This document shows, piece after piece, positions 21,001 through 33,639 of a stretch of DNA of 64,000 nucleotides. A program made the translations under genes and the position numbers. The stretch's first letter is position 1. Each line of letters begins with the position of its first letter. Under the pieces are notes generated by a model. It was not told the origin of the DNA and did not search any database. It saw only the letters and a program-made list of their open reading frames with translations. This stretch comes from Bryoerythrophyllum caledonicum (taxonomy: Eukaryota; Streptophyta; Bryopsida; Pottiales; Pottiaceae), in the NCBI GenBank assembly GCA_963971425.1, contig OZ020517.1, forward strand, positions 21,462,462-21,526,461. The letters are read 5' to 3'.

Positions 21001-24000
21001 TGGGAGTTTACTGAGTCATCATGCCTACGTGGCGCGGTGCCATGCGTCTAAGTGGCAGATTCGATGGTTCCCTGCGCGACACGTCATCACGGGAGGAGAT
21101 CTGATTGGGTGATTCTGACGTCACTTGATGCAGGGCTTGGTTTGGTTCTGGAAGAGGGGAGGTGCTGCTTTTTGAGTTTTAAACACTTAATAAATCATAT
21201 CAAAATGAAATCTTGTGTTTATGCATTATTTTTTTTTTTAAATTTCCATGTGTAACAAAACTGACGTACTTAAAAACGATGTTAACACTTTTCTGTATGT
21301 TTATGATGAAAGGCCTACAAGTATCATGTGATACCGGTATGTAGGTGATACCTGCCATATGAGACGATGACACGCGACATTTACTTTTACTATTTTTTAC
21401 TTTTATGTTTATTTTTACAATTTTATTTAACTTACTTGAACTTGCATGTTGGGGATAACGGATAAGTATATTGGTCTATCATAAAAACGAATTTGTGTAT
21501 CCGCATATCCGCCACCACAAACCAATAATACATATGATGCCAATTTAAATATGATTTTAAACTTTAAAATTAAGAATAAACGAGATCCATAATTTTGTAA
21601 ATCATAATTATTCTTTCATATTTAACAATTTTTAAACACCACTACATTTCTCAAATATACCATGATAGCCTTCTCAGCTAAATTTACAATTTTTAAGGCC
21701 TTAATGTTTATACTTTTAAATAATAAACACTTAGTTTAGAATTTTAAAAGTTGTACTTATGATATTTTGAAATCTTTCAAAGTTGGATATTAGGCATTTA
21801 ATAAATAAGTATGATTTGCATTTTAATAAATATACATTGAATATTTGGATACAAAAGTGTTCACAATTATAATGTTGAATAAATTCTTATGGTACATAGT
21901 AAGGGGTTTGGTAGTGAAAACTTATCCTTCTCTCCTTTTGTAAGCAAAAGGTTGTATGTATTGTGCGCCTAGAACTTAGAAGGTACATTTCTAACCTTGG
22001 GCAAAACATCGTTGCCTACGAATGGAGGGGTGTCTTTGGTTTGTCACTACTTTTTAAATTTCTTGCTAGAGTTCAGAGGTTGTTGTTACCCCGTTAGATA
22101 TATCACGAGATTGGCATTTCGTGCGTATTTATTTTTTGAGGTTGTCATTTCTGTTACATGATCTTTGAAGCAAATTAAGCATATACGATCAATGAGTAGA
22201 GAATAGTATTGCGCTTTGTGCACAAAGTAGATAACTACTGTGAGCTTTGTTTTGCGTGGTGCTCTGCGCTTTGATGTGGATGGTTCAACGACTTAATAGG
22301 GTGTACATGTGCGGACATGGCTTCAGGAGCCAGTGAGATCTCGAATTTCAGACAACAAAATAATGGGTTTCAAGAAAGGATGGTAATTTTATGTGGAGGT
22401 CTCAAATTCTAATAGAGGTTCCATTAAGCAAAAATATGAAGGTATTATAATCTATTTTATTTTATTTTCCATTTTCCCTTGAAGCTAAGATAATTTAAAA
22501 CTCATATAATATTTGGTTAATATTAGAGAATACTTTGGTGATGACTTGTTCGTGTTGACCTTGATAAGTTTTTGGTATTTGGTTTTGTTTTTTCTTCAAA
22601 TCTTGAACATTTCTTATTAAAATTAGCCACCTAGTTTTATGTGCAACCAATTGTGTCCACTTTTTCTCTTCTTCCTTGCTCATTTTCTTGACTTTCGTCA
22701 CGAGCTTGCGTATTGGATGCGAGATTTTTGAGGCGGCGTTCTTCTTGCACCATAGCTGACGCTCACGAGCGCAAGCTGTCGGTGTTTATCTTTCACGTTG
22801 CTCTTGTGGCTACTTATGTTTTGCATTTTGTCACAAGCTTGAATGAGGGCACCTTAATTTAATTAGTGATCAGCCCTAAAGATTGAGCTAAAGCCTAAAG
22901 ACAATGTCCTTTGTGCGCCATCATTGATGCTTGCACTCTCCATCATTTGATATTTGTTTCTCTTGCGTTTGGTTCATTCCTTGCACTCTAGAGACCACCT
23001 ATTATTCATTCCTTGCAGATTTGTTTGCATTCTGTCACCAGCTTAAGCTCTTGTGGGTTTCATTACAGACTTGTGTGAGCGCACCTAAGTGAAAGAATTT
23101 CATCCGTCTTTGAAACAAATGGACGACTCTGCACATGTTTTACAATATTCTTGCGCAATGCAACGCTTTTTATAGGATAATGCAACATTAGTATTATTCA
23201 TATCACATTACCTTAGATAGGATAATTCAACAGCAATGTAATCAATTAATGTAATTCATTAACTAATTTTGTGTGCAACTAATTGAGTCTAATTGTAGTT
23301 AAAATTTTCATTGTCAAATTCTTTCAAGTAAAATTTTTAAAGGAAACAAATGAAATTGTGCACTATCGTATCCAAAAGTCAAGTTTGGCACAACAAGAGT
23401 TCAAAATTATCTTGCCCAATTTTTTGGATTCTTTAAAAAAAAATTATGATAATAAAGTGTAATAAAACAATTAAAAAAAAATCTTTTTCACTACAACATT
23501 AAATGATAAATTTTCCATCAAACATTTATATACATATTTATAATAAAAAATTTCAAATTAAAATCAAACTATTATCTCTTATTAATGGATTAAACTTATT
23601 ATTAATTATTTATGTTATCTTTCTGCCATTGCACTATATTGTCCAAACCAATCTTGATGTATTAGAAAAATTCATTTAGCCACAAAAATTAGCATTTTAT
23701 CACAAAATATTGTTAAATCCTACAATTATAAATATATTTTCCTGATTCAATATAATATTTAAAATATTAATTACTTGTTGACTATCAATAGACAAAAGAA
23801 CTTAGAAGTAGCAAAAATTTGATAAAATATAAAAAATAAAATCTCATAATAATGCATTAAAAATTGTATATATTTTGTAATTTACATTTTTCAACAAAAT
23901 TGATGCACTTAATATAAAGATCACCTAATTCTTCCATCTATGATAGCTACTAGAATTTTTCTCAATGTCTCTCTAGAAGAGGTAAGAGAAGAGAGAGTGA

Positions 24001-25219
24001 GGGTGGGATTCAAATATGGATAGAAATAGAGCAAATTTGGATTTCATGATTTGTTTTCTACACCTATGATATGCATGAGTAGGAGGAGGTACCAATGTTC
24101 TTGGGCCCTACCCAATGCAAGCTAAAACTCCCATATAATATCCCAAGTTCCCAAAAAGTTGATTGGTAGTTCCCCCACACCTTTCTCAACCAAGTCACCT
24201 TCTCCATATAGTTTGGGTTACTAACATAAGATCACAAAGTAGGGGTGACATATAAGAAAACTCCATTAATCTCCAAAGGACCATCTTTGCCTAATGAATG
24301 CTTTCTATTTAGGGCAAGTTCATATAATCTCAAATTTGGTCTTGGTTTTTTAAACTTTTTATGAAGATACGGCATAGTAGTAGCTCTATAGGAATATAGT
24401 TTTTTTTTCACAGTAGACCATTAGAAAAAATGTTATGCTATTCTAAATGCAAAATCAAGGATTGCGGGCAACTCCAAAATTTTATGAGAGAAATTCACGA
24501 TCTTGGATATTGTAAGAAGTATCACTTTCTTGAATATTGTCAAAAGAAAATATTGTATTTAGTGGTAAAATGCATTTTAACCCAAGTCAAACATTTCCAC
24601 ACATGTTGGGCAAGGTACCAATGAAAAACCTCCTTCTCCACATCAAAACTAGAGATCTCAATGCTTTTAACTTTTTATCCTTCCTTCTACAAGAGGTGTT
24701 TTTAACCTTCTTATTGACCATTTGGATTCTCATCCTACAACATGTATAGTTCACAAAAAATATAACGTGAATTGACAACTAGTGAACCTCCACTCCTAAC
24801 ACTAATGTTTTGGATATGTTGACCAGGCCAGAGAAAAGGTAACACCCACATAGAAGTCACCATCATTAAAATCAAAAGCACATTTTTGACACCACAACTA
24901 CGAGATGATGTAAAGATGAAAGGCCTCCCACCGTCGTTTGTCGTTAATTAAGGGGTGTGAGGTTGCACTCCAATATCCACAAGACTGACAATAAAATTGT
25001 TTTGAATATGCTACACCTCTTTTCTACCTCTAAAATTCATTACACGTAAATTTTATTATGCTTAACATTATGACAATGCCTTTAGACCTTGTGTAGTGCA
25101 AAAATTGGACACCAAATGAAGTCAGAGTTTGTTGAACCTCTAAACAATGAGTGACACAAGGACATAAATGAACTTATTTTTCAACTTCAAACACTATAAT
25201 CTTTCAATTTGTGTAGTCA
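21001..25219. other. Long AT-rich gene-free stretch
   Basis: There are no ORFs with coding character, no splice-linked exons and no recognised element. Poly-A/T runs are frequent. A weak inverted pair, GAGCTTGCG / CGCAAGCT, lies near 22703-22770. Confidence 0.5.
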
Positions 25220-25310
25220 AAATTTGTGAGCATGTTAAATAAGAAATCTTATCACTACGTAATAATTGTGCTTGATATTATCATAAGAAATCTTATCACT
25301 ACGTAGAAAT
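25220..25310. repeat. 44-bp tandem duplication
   Basis: AAGAAATCTTATCACTACGT followed by AATAATTGTGCTTGATATTA is present once and then the first 20 bases again (about 25240-25305). It is a short local duplication with no coding content. Confidence 0.65.
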
Positions 25311-25329
25311 CAAGGCATTAATAACTGGC

Positions 25330-25620
25330 ACTTTGCCTCTTTGTTTGGTTATAGATGGACATTCTATAGCCAAACAAAGATGTAAAACCTTAAAATAACT
25401 ACAATTTTTATGAAAACGGGCGCAATTATTGTTGCAAGTAATTGATTTTTGTAGTTATTCTTTTTTCCCACATGGGTTTCTCATCCATTTGCCAACACAT
25501 CATCCTCGTGAAATAATGAGGTGGCTAGTGATGTAGATTTTAATGTGACGTGGAATTTGAGGTCGCGGTTGACATGGATGATGACGTGTTTCTGATCTTG
25601 ACGGGTATTCCTATGCGGCA
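25330..25620. repeat. Unknown repeat shared with 46.48-46.70 kb
   Basis: CAAACAAAG..AAAACGGGCGCA..ATTATTGTTGCAAG..TTTCCCACATGG..GCCAACA matches, with gaps, CTAAACAAAGGGG..GAAACGTGCACA..ATTATTGTTGTAAG..TTCCCACTCATG..GCCAACATC at about 46480-46700. A local hairpin (CTTTGTTTGGYTATAG inverted) marks its left part. It is an old dispersed element of unknown class. Confidence 0.45.
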
Positions 25621-26547
25621 ATTTACGTGTCACCTCTTTTGGAACCCACTTATTATTACATGGAGGCTTTTGATTGGATGAATTCAATAAGCGCATTGTA
25701 TAGTTATTTTGTAGTTATTATGCAATGTTACCATAGTCATTTATAACCTGTTTTTATAATACATATTAATTTATTAGAGCTTACATGCACTTGTAAAGTT
25801 AGGTCACAATTATTCTCTTGTTACAATATAGTTATTTTAAAGGACTTACAATGTGTGAAGAGTAGCTCCGTAAAATCTGGTGAGGAAGGACTTTGGTGTT
25901 AGACACAAGAGCAATCATGTTGTAGTAAGAGGTGTTGGGCTTTACTGAAACCCTCCAACATACATTGCTTTGTGTTGAATGGTACTCTTAGATTTATGAT
26001 TGTGTTGGAAGGGGAAGATAAAACTCATATCTGATGCTTGAAACTAGCAAAGATGGTGTTGGATTCAAACTCTTCACTGGGAAAGAACAGATCTGTAGCG
26101 GGGCTCAATGTGTTGGTCCAGTTCCGAGTTTGATTCAACTTCTTGGCTGGTCATATAGCATAGATCTAGATCCAGAATAGAAAATAGCTAAGAGTTCTTT
26201 CACCCAATCTTCTCAAGCCGGGTTTAGAGAGAAGGAGATGAGAGAAGACTATAGAGTTTGGGAGTGGCAAACACAACAACTCTGTCAATGCAAACAACAC
26301 TTTGCAACATCAAATACACACTACAGTCGGCTCTCTATAAACGTTACCTCTATAAGTGTTAGAATCGCATAAGTATTATCAAAAATCTCGCTCCCGAAAA
26401 AAACCTCAAAATTAACACTAGTAAGTGTTATATGTTAAGTGTTATAACATGTTCTGCTCCCCCCATTGTTAAAATGATTCTATAAGTGTTACATTTGGCA
26501 AAAACATCATAATAGAACTTGTTTTTAAAAAATTTAATTACTTCAGA

Positions 26548-26550
<3 letters not shown>

Positions 26551-26612
<62 letters not shown>
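26551..26612. repeat. (AT)n microsatellite
   Basis: A run of about 31 AT units lies inside the pogo-type element. Open frames over it on both strands are artefacts. Confidence 0.98.
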
Positions 26613-26614
<2 letters not shown>

Positions 26615-26689
26615 TATCTTTTGTGGAACTTGAGAAGATTTGTTCTTTTAAAAAAAATTGTCAGGATTCTTCCAACAGTATTTGGAGGG

Positions 26690-26757
26690 GCATTGCAGGC
26701 CATATTCGAGAAAGGTATCGCAGGCCATATTCGAGAAGGGTATCGCAGGCCATGTAG
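26690..26757. repeat. Threefold 26-bp tandem repeat
   Basis: GCAGGCCATATTCGAGAAAG GTATC recurs about three times within the pogo-type element. Confidence 0.7.
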
Positions 26758-26983
26758 TGAGTTTTTATTTTTATTTATCTATTTGTTTTTAAATTTTTGG
26801 TATGGTTGTTTGCCAAATGCAAGAGGCATGCCGTCCACCCGATCATGGATGCATCGCCTGTCAGGCTGAGGTTTGATTGATGGCTGTGACTATTTTTTTA
26901 TTTTTTTATTTAAAAAAAAAAAACTTCCAAATGGATGCATGCCTCATCGGCTTTCACTTTTATCTTCAGACCTAAAAGATAGC

Positions 26984-27316
26984 GATGTTATGGACTCTCA
27001 TGAGTTCATAAACTATGAGGTAGACTTTGATGTAAATAATCCCTATGAACCTACTGAGGAGGATATCCTAAAAAAACTTCCTTCTGAAGACTTGGAGATT
27101 GCTGCAGATGAGGTTATAAATGATGCGGTAGACGAGGTGGTTGGATTTGACACTATTGAAGGTGCACTTCATATTGTGAAGAAATTCCTTCAGCAAAGAC
27201 CACGTGGTGTTTCATCACGCATCAACTTGGTTCAAACTCTTCTGCAAGATGTGGCAATTGCTCGTATGGAAGATACCCATCAATCCACTATGGATTCTTT
27301 CTTCGATAAAGCTTAG
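26984..27316 (+). pseudogene. C-terminal remnant of a pogo-type transposase
   Basis: The open frame reads VMDSHEFINYEVDFDV, then PTEEDILKKLPSEDLEIAAD, GFDTIEGALHIVKKFLQQRP and RINLVQTLLQDVAIARM, ending QSTMDSFFDKA. Acidic text plus a helix of the ALxxVKxFLxQR type and a terminal short QSTMDxFF-like motif is typical of the tails of plant pogo/jerky transposases. The CENP-B-like DNA-binding and DDE parts are absent, so it is inactive. Confidence 0.6.
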
Positions 27317-27899
27317 TTTAGTTAAATTTAGTGGAGTTTAGTTGAGTTTAGTTGAGTTTAGATGAGTTGAATTTAGTTGCATAATGGTTTATATTTTTGT
27401 ATTTTGAGCTTTCATATTCTCTATATGTTATGGATTTTTCTTTGAAGTTTTACAAGTGTTATTTCATTAAATGTTATTAATCATCACTATCAAGTTTCAC
27501 ATGTGTTATTTCTTTAAATGTTACTAACCATCGGTATTGTATTTCATTAGTGTTATTTTTGTAAGTGTTACTAATCATCGGTATCTAGTTCTATAAATGT
27601 TATATGTTATAACTTCATAAGTGTTACCAAAAATCCCGCTCCCGAGGAGTAACATTTAAAGAGAGCCGACTGTACCCTCTTTTCAATTCTTTTGCAGTTA
27701 TAAAATCACAAAACATTTTTGCCTTTATTCATGTCAATATCGTTGCTTGACACCACAATATACATGGTAACCATAGGGATAGGCAACGTGGAGATTGGCC
27801 AAGGAATTGGCAACAAAGTTGCCTAAGGCGATTAAAGATGGGATTCACATTGCACCCGACCTATCCTCTCTTTGTTACTTCTTCATATACTTATTGATT

Positions 27900-28478
27900 C
27901 GGCGACGGACAACATCTTCAACTGGATGCGTACACTTGTTGTAACATCACCATGGCGTTTAGTCTTGTTAGTGTTGTTTAGTCCTAGCTAGATAGAGGGT
28001 CTCTTTATCCGCTAAAGGGGACACTTGAGGATGTACTACATACACTTGTTTTAGTGTATGTTTTTTGATGTTGGTTAGGACTCTCAATCTGTTGTGGTTA
28101 TCAATCTCTCTTTACATGACAGCTGTCATGGGACGTGACCTTGAGGACCTCTCCGCATCGTAGTATTTTAACGTAGATTTGTTTGTTATTAATCTACGGG
28201 TTTAGGGACGTACGACGGTGCACCACATTCATCCGTGGATGTTTTGCATCCACTTAGGATTGTGTCTGTGTGTGTGTGTATAACACCGCACACGTCTTTG
28301 ACTTGACGTCTTTGTTAAGCCAAACTTTGTAAGTATGTTAGAGAGTGTTTAGTGATTACCTTTGCTTGTAAGTGATTGTTTATCATTAAGAAAGGCTCCG
28401 CATTCTCTTACACTACTTGCACTTGTTGATTCTTCCTTTGTGGAGTGCAAGACGCTAGACTACCCTAGTGATTTACAG
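27900..28478. mobile_element. Possible solo LTR-like fragment
   Basis: The text has the feel of a plant copia-type LTR (T-rich, a GT microsatellite, a CA-ending tip near 28476) but I found no target duplication and no internal region. About 100 bp inside it (28030-28120) also resembles the start of the next repeat block (28485-28600). This is a fossil at best; the family call is weak. Confidence 0.25.
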
Positions 28479-29211
28479 AGTTATTCTTTGAGGATGTACT
28501 ACGTATACTTGTTTTAGTGTATGTTTTTTGTTTATTTGATATTGGTTAGGACTCTTGATTTGTTGTGGTTATTGATCTTTCTATACACAATACGGAGTTC
28601 TTTATATATTTATTGTTTTAAAGTTGTTTTATAAATATTCCAATGTTATTTTCTAGTGATTGTTTAGGTATTACACAATTATTGAATAGTTATTATGATA
28701 ATTTTTTAGTTATTATCATCATGATTCATTAGTTTTTACACAGTGATTACCGAGTTCTTTAATACTTTTTAAATCATTATTGAATAGGTGTATTGTAGAT
28801 GTTGTATAGTTAATTTCCAGATATAGTTTGGCTATTAAGCAATTATTTTTGAGTTGATAAGACCTAATTATTAGTTATTAAATAAGTGATTGTGGAGTAA
28901 ATATCTAGTAATTACATAGTTACTTGCTAGTGATTACATAGTGATAAGGAGTTATTTTGAAGTGAATTTATTAGTTATTTAATACTTATGTAAAAGGCTT
29001 GGGTACACGATATGCGCCCAAAAACCCATACATGCATAGTGATTTGTTTACAAGTACTATAGTAAATTATTAGTGATGTATTGTCTGGTTCAACAAAAAG
29101 CTCCAAAGTCCAAGTCGGAACAAAGTACCAAACTTCTTACCAATACCAAAAAATACATGCCTAATGAAAAACTAACCTTCAATTATGATTGAGCTTCAAG
29201 ACTTGGGTATC

Positions 29212-29430
29212 TCAAAGTGCATTTCCACCAATAGCATCACCAACCTTGTATTGATCAGTGTCGAAATTTGCGTGGATGAGGTCCACATTTGCAGTGAATA
29301 CACCTTTCATGCCCACATTTTTTGAAATATTTTTATTGTGCCACTCGTGTTCCTCTGAGATGTTGCTAACCCTGGCCCAAGCCACTTTCTCCCGCTTGTT
29401 TATTGGATTCATAAGAGTTGCCAAATCTCC
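29212..29430 (-). pseudogene. Exon piece resembling plant Transposase_24 (CACTA/Spm-associated)
   Basis: After an acceptor (AATTCCATCAG) the - strand reads GDLATLMNPINKREKVAWAR, then NVGMKGVFTANVDLIHANFD and QYKVGDAIGGNAL, then a stop. The pattern (LxNPxNxxxxVAxAxV .. GxxxVxVDxIxxxxxL .. VGDAIGxxxxW) recalls the Ptta/En/Spm or Transposase_24 family carried by plant CACTA elements, but the end is truncated. It has an identical twin bar one residue at 60.6 kb. Confidence 0.4.
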
Positions 29431-29520
29431 CTGATGGAATTGCTAGAACACCAAACACAATTGCAATTGAACAATTCATGCAGAAGATTACAATACAATG
29501 ACTATATATTTATAACATTG

Positions 29521-29628
29521 TAGAAGAAGAACGCCGGTTCCCAAAGGAGACGAGCGTGAATATAGTGTTTGTTTGTTCCACTACTAAGACCATGTCCATC
29601 GGACAAGGAATTAGTAAGCTGGAACTAC
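29521..29628 (-). mobile_element. LINE 3' end, 5'-truncated
   Basis: GAAGAAGAACGCCGGTTCCC and what follows matches base for base the 3' tip of the LINE at 60.94 kb and is close to that of the LINE ending at 59.9 kb. Only the last ~108 bp are present. Confidence 0.85.
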
Positions 29629-30180
29629 ATTCGAAATTGGAATGGATAGCTAAAACACTCCAGGTTTTCAAGTGAGGGGGAGTGAGGAGTTAGTCACAAA
29701 AATAAGCATTAGAGTTGCCAAGAGGTGTTGGGCTTGGTAAATGTCCTCTCTTTTGTAACGTTTCTGTGTATGTGGAGATGCTGAAATGCCCATGTGTTGA
29801 CTGGATAAAAATGATACAGATCTGAGTTGAGTTATGCGCTAAGTGGTCACATTGTGTCTAGATCTTTAGAGGTACACTGAAAGGCAGGGAACCTATGTGT
29901 TGGCTATCGAGATCCGTCACCATTGTACTTACTATGCACACATACTAGCCAGATCCAATCTCAGGAGTTGGATTAAGGTGGCACAGATCTACCCACTCCT
30001 ACCTCCCCTACTCCCTGAAAACCATAGAAAACATCACCGTGGTAGTCCGAAAAAATCCTGCGCAGCTGCGCTATACTAGTAGATCGATAGAAAAAACAAA
30101 AACAGCAGTAGATACAACACTAGATCCTCCACGCACAATCACGTACAACACTTACACACAGGTAGATACAACATTCAGTA
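29629..30180. other. No gene seen
   Basis: Short random ORFs only. The + strand becomes A/C-rich from about 30.0 kb, which marks the start of the next retroelement region. Confidence 0.4.
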
Positions 30181-31934
30181 TGAGCAAGACGCCGGAAATA
30201 GCTCGTGACACCCAAGATCTCGTGAGGCAGATTACTCCGAAGAGGCCAGCTCGTGACACCGCAAACCTGCTCCGACGAATTGCCCCGCTGTGCCAAACTG
30301 CCCGGCCGGAGCCAGTGCGACCCCCTCCAGATCAACTCCAACAACTTCACCAACCACAGCCATAGGGATCAGAAGAAACGACACCAGAAGCATACAAAGC
30401 AAGCACGCCACAAGGACAACAGGAACACACCCTTGAGACATAGCTGAAGGACAAAGACATCTCCAAAATCAGGCTCACTCTAAACCTAATCACTCTACTC
30501 CATCTCATTTCGTTTTCTCTTTACACTTGCTGTTATTTTCACCACCACTCACATGCTCCACACACTTTACACCACCACACCGCACAACACAATGAACTAG
30601 AGAGAATACCCTACACCACACGAATTCCAAAAGTAGAATTAAAAAATTGAAAAGTATCACTTAACCAACACACACATTGCTCTAAAAGTGAGAAATCTCA
30701 TACCTCGTGGAAGTGTTATATGCCCCTTGCAGAAACCGAAACAAGAATCGAGGAAACAGCCTCCAGTAGACAAATCCATGCACACAGTTTTACAAAAGAA
30801 CAGCTTCAGGGCATCACCTACCACACGCAAGTTACTCATACTACAGTAGGAGCAGAACAAGGACAAAGGAACTGGGCCAACACGCTCCACACGAAGATCA
30901 TCTACCAGGCTTGCTCCTCTCCCAAAACTTGTCCTGTTTTAATACATTGCATTCCCACTCTTAATAACTACTTAAACAATCAAATAGATAGCACACATAA
31001 AGCTACAAGAAAACAAACTAACAAATTCAGTGAGGGTATAGCGAAATTACCAGATACAAGTTACCCCCAAGAGCGGAAGCGCTGGAGAAATCATCATAGG
31101 AGTTATGAAGACATAACCCTGCGGAGCGGCACTCACAACTCCAACAAGAGAAGAAAACAAAAGACATACGCACACACAGACCTACAACAGGGAGATATAG
31201 TTCAACACCATCAACCAGGAGCAAGACGCCCCTCCCGAGCGATACTCTCCACCGACCGCAATCAATACGCTCTCAGCACCAAGCAACCGCCCGTTACCCA
31301 ACAGAAGCTCTCCGACACCTCCAGTAGGGTACCCCAAGGAGAGCATAACAGGAGCACGAGGAACCAGCACCCACTCCGCGAACCGCCCACCCTTGCAAGA
31401 GTACCGCTCGGAGCAGGCAGAGAAGCCAGAAGAGGAGTGCACCTCTTCAAAAAGGAAGAACACCACAGGACGAAGGCACAATCTGCAACAAACGCCGCAA
31501 GGAGTCAGACGGTCAGACCACACCAACACCGACCTGTTATCCCTCCTACCTAAACCCACCTGCCCGGCAACACACATGAAGAAATCAACCCCTACAAGAC
31601 GGACCAGGAATGCACGCATGAGATTGGAACCCGAACAGACTCTCCCGGCAAAAAAGAAAACCCTCAAAACAAACCCTGGAACTTCCCCACCAACTACAAC
31701 AGCCCCGGAGCCTCCCAGAAGATGAACAAGCCCAAAGACAAAGCACTACACAGTCACCACAACAAGAACAAGTAGAAGACTTATTGAAGAGAGACTTACA
31801 AGGTGACTGGAGGACCCCCCGGAAAGCCCACCAACACAATCAACCAATCATCAACCTCCCTCTCGAACGAAGCACCCCAGGCCGAAGAAGAAGATCCAAC
31901 TCCCTGACTCGGCACATGTACACAGCAGGCACCA

Positions 31935-32335
31935 GCTTTCGCCCCTCCTCGAGCCTCGAGACAAGAAAACTGCCGCTCCCCGCCTACTCTGACTGAAGAA
32001 GACGACGTCCCTAGAACCCCAGCCATCGCCCCTCCTGAGCTTCACAATAGAAGCGTCGCCCTCCCCAGCCGACTCCGATTGGAAGAAAAAGCTCAGCCAT
32101 CGCCCCTCCCCAAGCCCGGTAGCAAGCACGCGGTTCCCCACCGCCTACTCGGACTGCGGAGGAAGACATATACAGAACCCCGGCCATCGCCCCCTCCCGA
32201 GCCTTGCAGCAAGGACGCTGCTTCTCCTAACCCACGCCGGCCGAAGAGAAAGGCGCAGCCCGTACCCCAGGCATCACCCCCCTCCAAGCTCCGTAAGAGA
32301 AACGTTGCTCCGCCTCGTCGCTCCTCATACAGCTG
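31935..32335 (+). repeat. Degenerate ~80-bp tandem repeat encoding a Pro/Lys/Arg-rich motif
   Basis: Five units begin with ATCGCCCCTCC-like text near 31937, 32025, 32098, 32184 and 32270. In one frame they encode a repeated PSPxPxPxSKxAxPxRxxxxKR pattern. A second short duplication (GGTCACATCA..AACACTAACTCTGA) follows at 32370-32440. Confidence 0.6.
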
Positions 32336-32826
32336 AACTCTGACTCTGACTCGGAGACATCTTACCTTGGTCACATCAGACGTGAGGGGACAAACACTAA
32401 CTCTGACCCGCAGCTGGTCCTCCCTGGTCACATCAAAAGTTAGGGAAGAGATACTACAGGCAGTACAACACTCGAGAAGATGTCGGACAACGCACCCCAA
32501 GCATCACAGGCAACCCGCAGAGACTTCTCCAACATCCAGCTCAAGCTTATCCAAGAATCCAGAGTAGTAGACATGGAGGTGGAGAGTATTTCAGAACCTC
32601 CCAGAAGGTCCACAGAAGCAAAGAAGGACAGTCCATCCATTGGAGAAGCCCCAACCCCCACGAAGAAAGCCAGAGTTAACTCCACACCCCCCTTCAAGTC
32701 TCTATTCCAGACTTCTCCTCCTTTCGTTTTTGGTTGGGTTTCTCTACCATGGAGAATCTAGCAATAGATGAGGGGCAAGAGCCCTTGTTTAGTGGAGAAA
32801 GCGTTACGGACATGATTCCTTGAAGA

Positions 32827-33495
32827 ATGCCCAAGGAAGAAGCAGAGGAGGCTATTGGCGCCAACGTGGCTTACCCAAGAGTCCCACAACTCTTATACTC
32901 CCCTATACGGAGTGACAACATCGAGGGACAACATTATAATCTGACACAGGTACCATTTGACATCCCCACCTCCCCTGAGACTGGTCTCTCCTTTGATTTT
33001 CAAGTTGCAATACACTCTGAACTACCACAACACCCTTTATATCATGAGGATGTGAGGAAGCTCACCATTGCTAGACTCGAACACATGGAGATACCCCTTG
33101 GCAAGAGTTTGATAGACCCAGTTGCAATTCTATGTAAGGGAGTCAAAAAACATGGCAAAAACATATGGTCAGGAATTATCAAGCTCCACCTCCTCAGGCC
33201 AGAGGTGGATGCCATTGCATTACTCAGGGGCACGAGATATTTCATCTTGCACTTAGACCCATTAGGACCAGCCTCCAGGGGGAAGGTATGCAAGGCTTTT
33301 CATGTAGTAGCAAGGAAGAACTTGTCCGTAAAAATCAAGAGTGACAATCTTAAGGGGGTGACTGCACACTCCCTCTTTCAAGATATAGTTACCAATGGTT
33401 TTTCAAGGAAGTTAGAGTTTGAGGTTACAGAAAAACCCAAACGACTTCCATGCCTTTATTGTGGCCCCTACTCCACAGCAGGCCAAGAAGTTTGA
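32827..33495 (+). CDS. ORF1-like protein of the retroelement, first part
   Basis: Unrecognised protein of about 220 codons. It has coherent globular text: RVPQLLYSPIRSDNIEGQHY, LTIARLEHMEIPLGKSLIDP, WSGIIKLHLLRPEVDAIALL and FILHLDPLGPASRGKVCKAF. The pattern of a basic, mixed alpha/beta domain before a coiled coil is what LINE ORF1 RNA-binding proteins look like, but no RRM or zinc knuckle can be confirmed. The surrounding frame is interrupted. Confidence 0.35.
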   Translation: MPKEEAEEAIGANVAYPRVPQLLYSPIRSDNIEGQHYNLTQVPFDIPTSPETGLSFDFQVAIHSELPQHPLYHEDVRKLTIARLEHMEIPLGKSLIDPVAILCKGVKKHGKNIWSGIIKLHLLRPEVDAIALLRGTRYFILHLDPLGPASRGKVCKAFHVVARKNLSVKIKSDNLKGVTAHSLFQDIVTNGFSRKLEFEVTEKPKRLPCLYCGPYSTAGQEV

Positions 33496-33639
33496 AGTTC
33501 ATAGCATCACCACACGCCATCACGCCATCAGGAGATATTATCAGCAAAAGCTTCGAGCTCTGACACCCCATCAACTATCGATAGAGCAAATAAGGACGCC
33601 CTCACGGTCACACTCTCTCACCTCCCCATATTAACCAGC

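Larger units (their letters stand above)
26324..27672 (+). mobile_element. pogo/Tigger-type Tc1-mariner element, deletion derivative
   Basis: The ends are inverted copies: CAGTCGGCTCTCTATAAACG on the left and CAGTCGGCTCTCTTTAAATG on the right (read on the - strand), 22 of 24 bp matching. TA dinucleotides sit at 26322-26323 and 27673-27674, the TA target duplication of the Tc1/mariner superfamily. Subterminal TAAGTGTTA motifs are repeated at both ends, a usual place for transposase binding sites. At 1,349 bp it lacks the DDE core and keeps only a C-terminal transposase remnant. Confidence 0.85.
28479..29628. repeat. 1,150-bp duplicated block, copy 1
   Basis: This block recurs at 59899-61048 in the same orientation, with the same length and about five single-base differences noted by eye. 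It contains AT-rich DNA, one exon-like coding piece on the - strand, and at its right end about 108 bp of LINE 3' terminus. In copy 2 that LINE continues as a long element; here it stops at GGAACTAC. Confidence 0.95.

Noticed and set aside
26428-26869. Tyr-Ile repeat proteins on both strands
   Set aside because: They are pure translations of the (AT)n microsatellite.
27900-28478. Firm call of a solo LTR
   Set aside because: No target duplication and no defined left end were found, so it is listed only as a weak possibility.
30720-31725. Long + and - strand ORFs in 30.7-31.7 kb
   Set aside because: A/C-rich composition lowers stop frequency; the products are low-complexity and overlap on both strands. 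Treated as retroelement leader.
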